The notes below the pieces were generated by a model. That model did not search any database, was not told the DNA's origin, and saw only the letters and a list, made by a program, of their open reading frames with translations. From contig NZ_JAAVUZ010000002.1 in the NCBI RefSeq assembly GCF_018449675.1, forward strand, positions 124,001-188,000: 64,000 bases of DNA, written 5' to 3'. The stretch is from Glaciihabitans sp. dw_435 (GTDB taxonomy: Bacteria > Actinomycetota > Actinomycetes > Actinomycetales > Microbacteriaceae). This document shows positions 56,282 through 64,000 of the stretch, piece after piece (within the stretch, counting starts at the first letter, position 1; every line of letters begins with the position of its first letter). Made by a program: the position numbers and the translations under genes.

Positions 56282-57412
56282 TCAGTTGCGGTTACCGGCG
56301 GTAGCCATGAAGACAGTTCCGGACCCCGAGAACGTCAGTCGGGATTCGTCCCTGACATACATGCTCGTTCCCATTGCCATCGTCGCGGTGCTATCCGATC
56401 CGGCGACCGTGGCCCCAGACGAGAGGCTCAGCAAGATGCACTCCCCCGTAACGTCGATAACGATTTCCTCGTGCCCGATGTCGACGACCGTCAGAACGAA
56501 GTCCGGGACGTCCGGTCGGAAGATTTCAACACCCTGCGCGGGACGCTCGGGCACAAGGTACGGAACCGCTACCGGAGTGAAGTCGAGTACATGAAGCAAC
56601 TCGGGAATGTCGATGTACTTGGGGGTGAGCCCACCTCGCAGCACGTTGTCTGATGCCGCCATTAACTCAATGCCGAGGCCCGCGAGATACGCGTGAATAT
56701 TTCCGGCCGGCAGATACAGCACCTCCCCCGGCGCCAGCACCACGCGATTGAGAAGGAGGGAGATGACGATTCCGGGGTCGCCCGGGTACGCGGCGGAAAG
56801 GTCTGCAACCGTTTGGAATTCCAGCTCTAGCCGGCCCGCCGAGAGTTGGACGATACGCGCCACGAGCGCATCGACACCGGACCCCCGGGAAATAAGCCAG
56901 TCAAAGACGGCAGGCAGAGATGAGTTGTCCGCCAATCGCGACAGCAGGTCGCTCACAAGCGAATCGTCTCCCAGAGCCTCGAGTAGCTGGCGCGTCGCAC
57001 TGACCTCTCGGAACCCGCACAGAGCGTGATATTCGTCGCTCAACGCATAAATCAGCTCTGGCTTGTGCAACGCGTCCTTGTAGTTCCGGAATGGAGCGTC
57101 TAGCGGGATGCCTTCCGCATTCTCGCGCGCAAAACCCTCAATTGCTTGGGCGAGAGTCGGGTGGGCCTGTAAGGACAACGGTGATGCGGCGGCAAGGATC
57201 TTCAGCAGGAACGGCAGAGTGGTGGCTTTATCGAGGGTCGTGGCACCGCCAAGCTTGTCGGGCTCCAGCACGACGCTGGGCGAACCGGGGTGCGTGCCCA
57301 ACCAGAGTTCGGCTTCGGGATGCCCCGTGGGCGGGTAGCCCAGCAGCCCGGCAATCGCCGTGGTCGATCCCCACGCGTAGTCGCGGGGTGTGTTGGTGAT
57401 GCCTACAAACAT
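56282..57412 (-). CDS. manA: Mannose-6-phosphate isomerase, class I
   Basis: A 376-residue enzyme interconverting fructose-6-phosphate and mannose-6-phosphate, feeding GDP-mannose and thereby GDP-fucose. Zinc ligands: SLQAHPTL (Gln, His), HKPEL (Glu), and GNIHAYL (His). ELWLGTHP, DALHKPE and CGFREV are class I signatures. ATG at 57412 has AAGGA eight bases upstream; the longer frame is not supported. It is divergent from the acyl-CoA dehydrogenase gene and is upstream of the YfhO-type gene in the same direction. Confidence 0.95.
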   Translation of the reverse strand: MFVGITNTPRDYAWGSTTAIAGLLGYPPTGHPEAELWLGTHPGSPSVVLEPDKLGGATTLDKATTLPFLLKILAAASPLSLQAHPTLAQAIEGFARENAEGIPLDAPFRNYKDALHKPELIYALSDEYHALCGFREVSATRQLLEALGDDSLVSDLLSRLADNSSLPAVFDWLISRGSGVDALVARIVQLSAGRLELEFQTVADLSAAYPGDPGIVISLLLNRVVLAPGEVLYLPAGNIHAYLAGLGIELMAASDNVLRGGLTPKYIDIPELLHVLDFTPVAVPYLVPERPAQGVEIFRPDVPDFVLTVVDIGHEEIVIDVTGECILLSLSSGATVAGSDSTATMAMGTSMYVRDESRLTFSGSGTVFMATAGNRN

Positions 57413-57479
57413 CGAGCCTGTCCTTCTGCGTCGGTTAGACCAAAGTACCAATCGCTTAGGACGCGCCCGACCGACTACA

Positions 57480-57485
57480 TAGGCT
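57480..57485 (+). promoter_or_regulatory. Putative -10 box of the acyl-CoA dehydrogenase gene
   Basis: TAGGCT ends four bases before an ATG at 57490 that is not likely the start. Transcription from about 57492 gives a 31-base leader with TGGAG before ATG 57523. Confidence 0.45.
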
Positions 57486-57522
57486 GGCCATGCTTTTACG
57501 ACAACTGCAATGGAGCGTTTAT

Positions 57523-58701
57523 ATGTCATTCGAGCCCCTCGCCGCCGACTTCTACGGTTTCGAAAATTCCCTGTCCGACCGCGAGAAGGACGTCATCGTC
57601 CGACTGCGCGAGTACCTCGAAGCCGAAGTCCGTCCCATCGTGAACGATCATTGGGCGCGCGCGGAATTCCCTCGTCAGATCGTCAAGGGACTCGCCGACC
57701 TCGGCCTGTATGGCATGCCGTGGGAGGAGACCCGCGCGTTCGAGAACTCCGCCGTTTTCCGCGGGTGGGTCGCCCTTGAACTGGCTCGCGTCGACGCCAG
57801 TGTCGCCACCCTCGTGGGTATGCAGAACGGCCTCGTGATGGGGTCGATTGGTGTCGGAGGTTCCAAGCAGCAGCGCGAGGAGTGGCTGCCGAAGCTGGCG
57901 TCCGGCGAGCTGCTTGGCTGCTTTGGACTCACCGAGCCGCTGTCGGGCTCCGACTCGGCGCAGGGTTTGCGCACTGTCGCAACGCGCGACGGCGACAACT
58001 GGGTGCTCAACGGCGCCAAGCGGTGGATTGGCAACGGAACGATCGCCGACATCGCCATCATCTGGGCGAAGAGCGCCGAAGACGGCCAGGTCAAGGGGTT
58101 CATCGTCCCGACGACCACGCCCGGGTTCACCGCGACCAAGATCGAGAACAAGCAGGCACTGCGCATCGTGCAGAACGCCGACATCGTGTTGGAGAACGTC
58201 GTGGTGCCCGAGGCCAACCGGCTGCAGAACGTGAACTCGTTCCGCGAGACCGCTGCTGTGCTCCGGCTGACACGGGCCGAAGTCGCGTGGGCAGCTGTCG
58301 GAAACTCCATCGGTGCTTATGACGCCGCGGTCACCTACGCCGGTGAGCGCATTCAGTTTGGCAAGTCGATCGGCAGCCACCAGCTTGTGCAGGACCTCCT
58401 CGTCAAGAGCCTCGGCAACATCACCTCGTCGATCGGGGTAGTGACGCGCGTGTCACAGATGCTCGACGAGGGCACCCAGCGCGACGAGCACGCGTCCCTG
58501 GCGAAGGCATTCACCACCAGCCGGATGCGCGAGACCGTCGCGTGGTGCCGGGAGTTGTTTGGAGGCAACGGCATCGTGCTCGACAACGACGTCATCCGTC
58601 ACTTTGCCGACGCCGAGGCCATCTACAGCTACGAGGGAACCCGCGAGATGAACACCCTCATCGTCGGGCGTGCCATCACCGGCAAGGCTGCCTTCGTCTA
58701 A
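57523..58701 (+). CDS. Acyl-CoA dehydrogenase
   Basis: A 392-residue flavoenzyme. The FAD/acyl motif is CFGLTEPLSGSDS; FAD residues in KRWIGNGTIADI; the catalytic Glu371 lies in IYSYEGTREMN, at the position used by glutaryl-CoA and short-chain ACADs. The sequence resembles the glutaryl-CoA dehydrogenase/isovaleryl group more than long-chain types; substrate unknown. ATG at 57523 has GGAG nine bases upstream. Its stop overlaps the opposing glycosyltransferase stop by three bases. No other beta-oxidation genes are adjacent. Confidence 0.93.
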   Translation: MSFEPLAADFYGFENSLSDREKDVIVRLREYLEAEVRPIVNDHWARAEFPRQIVKGLADLGLYGMPWEETRAFENSAVFRGWVALELARVDASVATLVGMQNGLVMGSIGVGGSKQQREEWLPKLASGELLGCFGLTEPLSGSDSAQGLRTVATRDGDNWVLNGAKRWIGNGTIADIAIIWAKSAEDGQVKGFIVPTTTPGFTATKIENKQALRIVQNADIVLENVVVPEANRLQNVNSFRETAAVLRLTRAEVAWAAVGNSIGAYDAAVTYAGERIQFGKSIGSHQLVQDLLVKSLGNITSSIGVVTRVSQMLDEGTQRDEHASLAKAFTTSRMRETVAWCRELFGGNGIVLDNDVIRHFADAEAIYSYEGTREMNTLIVGRAITGKAAFV

Positions 58702-59954
58702 GCGGCGCGGCGACCAATGCCACGTTCGGCCGGAAAAAACGTTTGCCCTGTCGCTCGCGGCCCGGTGAGCGCCAGCCAGACGATCCAGCCGACAGCACCC
58801 AACTGGAGAATGGCGGCAATCGGCAGAGCCAAGGCAGGTTGCGTTTGGAACAGCACCCAGGTGTATGCCATCACCGCGGTGAATTGAAGAATCACAGCGG
58901 GCACGATATATCTGCGATCAAGGAATGCACACACGACCGCCAGGACGCCTGCGGTGTAGAAGTAGCGATCGTGCATTTGAGGAAGCACGAACGGCACCAC
59001 GGCGGCGTACGCTGCCCCCACCTGAAGCAGCCACAGTGTCGATCGAGCCACGATTGCTGAACGGCGCAGGAACAACAGGGAGAGCAGCGCTACGGTTCCG
59101 AGGGCGAGGCAGATTCCAGCGGGCTGGACGGTGTCAAAGAACTGATTGGGAACCCATTGGTACAGGTTCGGCGAAAACATTGTCAGCTCGTGGTTCGACT
59201 CCACTTGCTTGAAATATACGCTGGCCAGCGATTGGATCGACCGTCCCGCGATTAGCGATGGGACATAGGCGAGGAGGAATGCGGCCACACCGAGGACGAC
59301 TGCCATCCAGCGCTGTCGATACACGATGAAGGCGACAAGCAGCCACGGTAAAAAGAACAAAGCCTGCAGTTTGAAGGCGAAAGCCAGGGCAAAGAATATC
59401 CAAGCCAGACCTTCTCGGCGGGTGACGAGGAAGTATGCGGTCCACACAAGGAACGACGTATAGATGGAGTCCACCTGGCCCCACATGCCCGAGTTAAGGA
59501 ACACCTCTGGGACAAACAGGACCAGCACGCCAATGAGACCGGCAACGATCCAGCTGCGGCGAAAGTGATGAATGATTGCTGCCACGCCGACGGCGAGAAC
59601 GACATCGAAGAATCCAGAAATGATTTTCACCGTGTGCAAGGCATCGAACCCGGTAAGCGTGCCGATGTACAACAGGTAGAGGTACGGCGGGTTGTAGTTG
59701 GCAAATTCCTGGCCCAGGCCTGCGAAACCGTGCGACTTCAGAAATTCAAACCACGGAAGCATGTAGTACGTGAAGTCGCCAGTGAAGTCAGGGATGAGGA
59801 CTTTTCTCATCACGAGGGCTGTCGCGAAACCAACCGCGAGGAGCAGCCATTGCTGCCAGGCATGATCGACGCGTAAACGCGAGAGTCTCCCAGCGTCAGT
59901 GGCAACCACGTCATCCGCCGCACGCGCGTGGAACAGTGAGGCGAAACGGTTCAT
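58698..59954 (-). CDS. Polytopic GT-C-type mannosyltransferase-like protein (GT87-like)
   Basis: A 418-residue protein with about 10 membrane helices and the first extracellular loop GDFTYYMLPWFEFLKSHGF. It carries the acidic, periplasmic loop pattern of polyprenyl-phosphate-mannose-using GT-C enzymes (GDFTYY, PPYLYLLY, WGQVDSIY). These enzymes add mannose to lipid-anchored glycans outside the cell. ATG at 59954 has AAGGA seven bases upstream. It is downstream in direction from the acyltransferase gene and convergent with the ACAD gene, overlapping stops. Confidence 0.82.
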   Translation of the reverse strand: MNRFASLFHARAADDVVATDAGRLSRLRVDHAWQQWLLLAVGFATALVMRKVLIPDFTGDFTYYMLPWFEFLKSHGFAGLGQEFANYNPPYLYLLYIGTLTGFDALHTVKIISGFFDVVLAVGVAAIIHHFRRSWIVAGLIGVLVLFVPEVFLNSGMWGQVDSIYTSFLVWTAYFLVTRREGLAWIFFALAFAFKLQALFFLPWLLVAFIVYRQRWMAVVLGVAAFLLAYVPSLIAGRSIQSLASVYFKQVESNHELTMFSPNLYQWVPNQFFDTVQPAGICLALGTVALLSLLFLRRSAIVARSTLWLLQVGAAYAAVVPFVLPQMHDRYFYTAGVLAVVCAFLDRRYIVPAVILQFTAVMAYTWVLFQTQPALALPIAAILQLGAVGWIVWLALTGPRATGQTFFPAERGIGRRAA

Positions 59955-60005
59955 ACGAGATTCCTTCATCCGTGATGCTGTCGGTGGCAACTGGCCAGTC
60001 ACGCG

Positions 60006-61157
60006 CTAGTTAACCGTCTCTGGGGTGGGGGACGGTTCGAGTCGACGACGAGGACTCCGCTGTAGGCGTTTTCCGACGAAATTCGCCAGCCGGTGGCTGG
60101 GCTTCTCCACAAACCGATAGAAAAGCTCCGCCGCGATGCCACTCGTAGGTATGGCGATAGCGGCGACCTGCAGGGGGTTGGTCAAATGGGTGCCGTTGAC
60201 GATCGACAGGATGATTGGCTCATGCACCAGGTACAGGCTGAAGGACCGTGTGCCTAGCCAATGAAATATCGGCGATGACCCGACCGCCACCACCGGTCGG
60301 AAGTAGAGGCAGGCAAAGATCAAGATGATGCAGCCCAGCAACTCGATGATTGGTGCGTAGATAAACCCCGGCATGTACCAGGAAGCCGGGAAGATAGCGA
60401 TCCCGATGAGCACCAAGATCGACCACAGCACCGTCGGTATTTTCGTGGCAAGCGCCTTCAGCGTGTCTTTGCCCGCCGCCAGACACACGCCAATGCCGAA
60501 CATCGGAAGGTACTGCATGAACAGGTCGCCGGTCTGGAGGCCCATGCGAATGATTAGGAGCGATCCGACGACCCCGAAGATCCAGTAGCGCTTGAATTCT
60601 GCCGCAAGCAGGACATACGCAGGCAAGAGGAGCGAGAACATCACTTCCCAGCGGAGCGACCACAGTGGCGAGTTCAGCCATTTGGCGCCATCCAGAAGGT
60701 ACGCGTCCTGCCATAGAGTCTGAGGCGCTGCATGGTCGTTCACCCAAAAGGTAAAGCCGGCGACACTCTCGCGCGGCCACAGGCCGGCAAGAAGCAGGGC
60801 GAGAGCGAGAGACGCCCACACGGGGAGATACAAGCGGATTAGACGCTTCGGATAATACGACAGCCACCGCGGACGATTAGGACGGAGGAATGGCAGTGCC
60901 AGCACGAACCCCGAGAGGACGAAGAACAGAAACACCGCTTCGGTCCCAGCCCAAAAGAAGTGGAGAGGGGTGAAAGTCATCAGCCACGTAAATCCACGGG
61001 CGGGAGAGTCGAAGCCTGCGATGTACACGCCTTCGAACTTTGGCGACGTCAAAGCTATGTGATGTGCGACCACCATGACCGCCGCTACCCCTCGCAGCCC
61101 GTCTAATGCCCGGAATCGTTCACTTTGCGGCGCGACGGCGGCGTCCTGTTTCCCCAT
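60006..61157 (-). CDS. Acyltransferase family 3 membrane protein (OafA/WecH-like)
   Basis: A 383-residue membrane acyltransferase. RFRALDGLRGVAAVMVVAHHI has the conserved Arg and HH (catalytic His), followed by about 10 helices, with PLWSLRWEVMFSLLLP and LGTRSFSLYLVHEPIIL in the second half and a basic C-terminus. It likely O-acylates a surface polysaccharide from acyl-CoA. It precedes the GT-C gene by 51 bases and probably shares its transcript. It is divergent from the O-antigen-ligase-type gene. Confidence 0.92.
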   Translation of the reverse strand: MGKQDAAVAPQSERFRALDGLRGVAAVMVVAHHIALTSPKFEGVYIAGFDSPARGFTWLMTFTPLHFFWAGTEAVFLFFVLSGFVLALPFLRPNRPRWLSYYPKRLIRLYLPVWASLALALLLAGLWPRESVAGFTFWVNDHAAPQTLWQDAYLLDGAKWLNSPLWSLRWEVMFSLLLPAYVLLAAEFKRYWIFGVVGSLLIIRMGLQTGDLFMQYLPMFGIGVCLAAGKDTLKALATKIPTVLWSILVLIGIAIFPASWYMPGFIYAPIIELLGCIILIFACLYFRPVVAVGSSPIFHWLGTRSFSLYLVHEPIILSIVNGTHLTNPLQVAAIAIPTSGIAAELFYRFVEKPSHRLANFVGKRLQRSPRRRLEPSPTPETVN

Positions 61158-61239
61158 TGCCGAATTCTGACATATAACACCGCTTCAGAATCGCGTTTCA
61201 CCGCCATAGCCCCCGGGACAAACGCAAAGCGCGCGCGGA

Positions 61240-61245
61240 TAGGCT
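61240..61245 (+). promoter_or_regulatory. Putative -10 box, leaderless gene
   Basis: TAGGCT ends six bases before ATG at 61252, no ribosome site. Confidence 0.5.
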
Positions 61246-61251
61246 GACTGC

Positions 61252-62580
61252 ATGATTGACAGCCGCGCCTTCCGCACGGCGTTCCCCGTTCTGGCGCTCT
61301 TCACGGTGCTGGCTGGCGACGCCTGGCGATACTCCATTACCTGGTGGGGGTTCAGCGCAATCGTCGTCGCCGTCAGTACCGTCTCCGTCATCTTGCTCGT
61401 CAGGAACCGTGACTATTGGAGCATCGGACGCCTGCCGTACCCGCTTCTCGCCTTCCTTGTGCTGTGCACGGTGTCCCTGATCTGGTCGTACTACCCCTCC
61501 GGAACCGCGCTCGGACTGGCGGCAACCCTTCTCACGGTGTTGTCGGGAGTCGCGATAGCCGTGTGCTTCACGCGCGAAGAACTGCTGCGTGCACTCGGGA
61601 CCGCGCTCCGGATCATCCTGGGCCTGTCGATCGTCTTCGAACTCTGCGTGTCCCTTTTCGTGCGCGCGCCACTGATGCCGTTCTGGACGGCCGCACCCGC
61701 GGGCAAGGTTCCGCAGCTGCTGTACTGGTCGCGGGATCTGCTGCTCGAGGGCGGCAAGATCCAGGGCATCGTGGGTAACTCGAGTCTTCTCGCCATGGTC
61801 GCACTGCTCGGACTCGTTGTCTTCGGTGTGCAGCTGGGCGCGGGCAGCGTGCGGCGCGGCTGGGGCATCTTCTGGTTCCTCGTCGCGGTGGCCACTGTCT
61901 TCATGACCCGCTCAGCAACGATCACTCTCGCGATCGCGGCACTGATCCTCGTTCTGGCCGCCGTGCTGCTGGTGCGGCGTGCGCCCACCGCGCGCGCCCG
62001 CACCGGGGTGTACTGGGGACTGGTCGCCGTCGCCCTCGTGGCGATTGCCGCCGGCATCACGTTCCGCGATCACCTGCTGTCGTTGATGGGCAAGAGCGAT
62101 GACCTCACGGGGCGCCTCGACATCTGGCAGAAGGTGATCCACCTCGCGCAGGAACGTCCCATCTTCGGATGGGGATGGATCAGCTACTGGGTTCCGTGGC
62201 TCGCGCCGTTCGACAACCTGGTCGTGAAGGGCGGAGTCCGCCAGCTTCACGCCCACAACGCGTGGATCGACGTGTGGTTCCAGCTGGGCATCATTGGGCT
62301 GATCGTATTCGGGCTTCTCGTTCTCACGACGCTCGTGCGCAGCTGGTCGCTCGCGGTCGACCGCCCCCAGTTCGCCGTAAATCAGCCGGGACGCTACACG
62401 GCGATCTCGTTGCTGCCTCTGCTGCTCATGGTCGCCCTGATCATGCAGAGCCTTGCAGAGAGCAGGCTGCTCGTCGAGTACGGGTTGCTGCTGCTCACGG
62501 TCTGTGCCGTCTCGACAAAGCTGCCGACGCGAACCGCCGTTGCGACGGACGCACCAGCGACGGCATTGCCCCGCCGCTAA
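61252..62580 (+). CDS. O-antigen ligase/Wzy-family membrane protein
   Basis: A 442-residue protein with about 11 membrane helices. The large periplasmic loop (about 282-340) contains DLTGRLDIWQKVIHLAQERP and PIFGWGWISYW, the signature of the Wzy_C/O-antigen ligase domain, with AHNAWIDVWFQLGIIGL. It polymerises or ligates lipid-linked glycan on the outer face of the membrane. It is the only gene on the plus strand within the polysaccharide group, and sits between two acyltransferase genes. Confidence 0.92.
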   Translation: MIDSRAFRTAFPVLALFTVLAGDAWRYSITWWGFSAIVVAVSTVSVILLVRNRDYWSIGRLPYPLLAFLVLCTVSLIWSYYPSGTALGLAATLLTVLSGVAIAVCFTREELLRALGTALRIILGLSIVFELCVSLFVRAPLMPFWTAAPAGKVPQLLYWSRDLLLEGGKIQGIVGNSSLLAMVALLGLVVFGVQLGAGSVRRGWGIFWFLVAVATVFMTRSATITLAIAALILVLAAVLLVRRAPTARARTGVYWGLVAVALVAIAAGITFRDHLLSLMGKSDDLTGRLDIWQKVIHLAQERPIFGWGWISYWVPWLAPFDNLVVKGGVRQLHAHNAWIDVWFQLGIIGLIVFGLLVLTTLVRSWSLAVDRPQFAVNQPGRYTAISLLPLLLMVALIMQSLAESRLLVEYGLLLLTVCAVSTKLPTRTAVATDAPATALPRR

Positions 62581-62605
62581 CCCCGGGGTACTCTCCCGGC
62601 GCGCG

Positions 62606-64000
62606 CTACTTGCCGACGAGCGCGGCCTCGATGTACGGCGCGAGAGTGCGTGACCACGTGTTGGTGATGTGGCCCGTGTCGGCGTAGACGATGACGCCTC
62701 CGATACGCACGTGGCACGTGGCATCCCGGCAGTATTTGTCGGTCATGTCGAGCAGCGTCACGGACTTTCCGTTGTAGGTGGCTGCCGCCTTGGCCATGAT
62801 GTCCGGGGTCAGAGCCTGCGCCGTGGGGATATCGCAGGCGGTCGGGTCGGCCGCGTTGGCGACGAGGCAATCGGGGACGCTGTCGCCGTGGGTGCGGGGA
62901 ACGTCGGCGATCACGAGCACCCGCTTTCCCCCGGCGATGAGCTTGTTCCACACCGCCTGGTACCGGGCCTCCGTGATGCGTCTGGCGCCATTGTCCTGAC
63001 TGTACCGGTTGGCATAGTTGGAGAAAATGACCGTGTCGATGGCGGGATTGGCAATAATTTCGTTGACGACGGCCGTGCCCCAGGCAGCGCACTCGTTCTG
63101 GTCGCGGGCGAGCTCGAGGAGAAGAACATCCGGCGCTCCCGTCGCACCGCACGCGCTCTTCACGTAGGTCACCACGTTCCAGTTCTGGTGCGACGTGATC
63201 GCGCGCATGGCTTCCATGTAGTGCATGACATGGGAATCTCCGAGCATCGCGATGGTGCGGGAGGGGTGCGCGGACGTTCCGATGTCGCAGCTGCGAATCT
63301 CCGTGGACCCGGGGATGGCCTCGCAGGTGGTTCCGCCGCGGGGATCCGGGATTTCGTTCAGGTCCGTCTTAGCGAAGGTCGGCGTCATGTCGCCCGTCGT
63401 GGCGAACGGATCGGCACAGTGATTCGCGGGCTCCATCGCCGCGGCGCCGAAACACGACCCACTGTCGGCGGCCAGGATCTGCTTGGCCTCGGCGGCATTA
63501 CGACCGTCGAGCACGGTGATCGTCGTGCCGCACAGGGCGACGAGCACGAGCATCGCCGCTGCCGCGGATACGAACGCCCGGCGACTGCGTCGAACAACCG
63601 GAGTTGGGCGGGTGCGGAAGCGATCCTCTACGAACTTCTTGGTGAGGAAAGCGATCACCAGCGACGCGACAATGATGCAGACCTTGCCCGCGGCTGTCAG
63701 AGGGCTCCCGAGCACGAACGGAACGATCACGATGAAGGGCCAGTGCCAGAGGTAGAGCGAGTAGGAAATGTCCCCCACAAATTGCACGGGTCGCAGCCCG
63801 CCAAGTCGTGTCGGGCTCCATACCGTGCTGGGATTGCCGGCAGCGATCACGGCCACCGTTCCGAGGACGGGAAGAAGGGCGAGCGACCCGGGGAAGGGTG
63901 TAGCGCCGCTGAGGGTGATCGCCGACAGCGCGATGGTGACCAACCCGGCCCAGGACAGTGCAGTGCGCAGCTGCGCACCGCGAGCGATCACCGGCGCGAA
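62606..64000 (-). CDS. Acyltransferase 3 with C-terminal SGNH domain (N-terminus beyond the window)
   Basis: The frame is open to the right edge, so roughly the N-terminal third of an OafA/YrhL-type protein is missing; at least 464 residues remain. The membrane part has DISYSLYLWHWPFIVIVPF and ends near residue 160 of the piece. The extracellular SGNH hydrolase-like domain begins after a helix (AAAAMLVLVALCGTTI): block I is IAMLGDSHVMHYMEAM, with catalytic Ser, and a later HITNT-type segment near the C-terminus (ADTGHITNTW). Such two-domain proteins acetylate sugars of surface glycans. It ends 25 bases from the convergent Wzy-type gene. Confidence 0.9.
   Translation of the reverse strand, partial: FAPVIARGAQLRTALSWAGLVTIALSAITLSGATPFPGSLALLPVLGTVAVIAAGNPSTVWSPTRLGGLRPVQFVGDISYSLYLWHWPFIVIVPFVLGSPLTAAGKVCIIVASLVIAFLTKKFVEDRFRTRPTPVVRRSRRAFVSAAAAMLVLVALCGTTITVLDGRNAAEAKQILAADSGSCFGAAAMEPANHCADPFATTGDMTPTFAKTDLNEIPDPRGGTTCEAIPGSTEIRSCDIGTSAHPSRTIAMLGDSHVMHYMEAMRAITSHQNWNVVTYVKSACGATGAPDVLLLELARDQNECAAWGTAVVNEIIANPAIDTVIFSNYANRYSQDNGARRITEARYQAVWNKLIAGGKRVLVIADVPRTHGDSVPDCLVANAADPTACDIPTAQALTPDIMAKAAATYNGKSVTLLDMTDKYCRDATCHVRIGGVIVYADTGHITNTWSRTLAPYIEAALVGK

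Overview
The window is a high-GC, tightly packed actinobacterial chromosome segment. It carries two WhiB-type Fe-S regulators, the MtrA-MtrB-LpqB system, PdtaS, a long-form ribosome hibernation factor, DUF3499 and Rv3235/Rv3259-type proteins. There are no mycolate or sporulation genes. Many genes start with GTG or TTG, and several appear leaderless, with a TAGNNT -10 box 5-7 bases before the start. These features, and the recurring GGATGCC word, suggest a member of the Microbacteriaceae (inference). No phage, insertion sequence or CRISPR array is visible.

Layout. 1-9.2 kb is accessory: an aldo/keto reductase (cut by the left edge), a LysR regulator, an EamA exporter with an NmrA-type reductase, a HAD phosphatase, a GAF histidine kinase and a luciferase-like oxidoreductase. 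It also holds a scar of two fused gene remnants and an HxlR/VOC operon with a clear palindromic operator, then tRNA-Lys(CTT). 9.3-18.4 kb holds bcp, whiB1, two tandem paralogues of unknown function, pdtaS, and an orphan CpaE-like/SAF pair next to a small HTH protein; DnaA-box-like sequences lie in the two intergenic gaps of this last group. 18.4-29 kb is the conserved core: amidohydrolase, secA, hpf, comF, lpqB, mtrB, mtrA.

29.1-39.2 kb is a MoxR-type cluster (membrane protein, DUF4129, DUF4350, MoxR ATPase, DUF58, then SpoIIM and RDD membrane proteins). It is interrupted by a fur-catalase operon and by a 468-base gene-free stretch rich in inverted repeats. 39.3-53 kb contains ahcY, a fucose-related glycosylation operon (GDP-fucose synthase-like, FkbM methyltransferase, two-domain glycosyltransferase), DUF3499, a zincin-like protein, DUF5719, a large membrane glycosyltransferase, whiB2 and galE.

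53-64 kb is a surface-polysaccharide region: a YfhO-type membrane protein, manA, a GT-C glycosyltransferase, two acyltransferases (the last cut by the right edge) and an O-antigen-ligase-type protein, interspersed with a GlxA-type regulator and an acyl-CoA dehydrogenase.

The order whiB1-pdtaS-Rv3235-secA-hpf-comF-lpqB-mtrB-mtrA-ahcY-manA-DUF3499-Rv3259-whiB2 broadly follows the Mycobacterium tuberculosis Rv3219-Rv3260c region as I know it. The backbone is therefore old, with lineage-specific insertions. Together the genes serve envelope biogenesis: secretion (SecA), cell-wall signalling (MtrAB/LpqB), nucleotide-sugar supply (ManA, GalE, Fcl) and glycan assembly and decoration.
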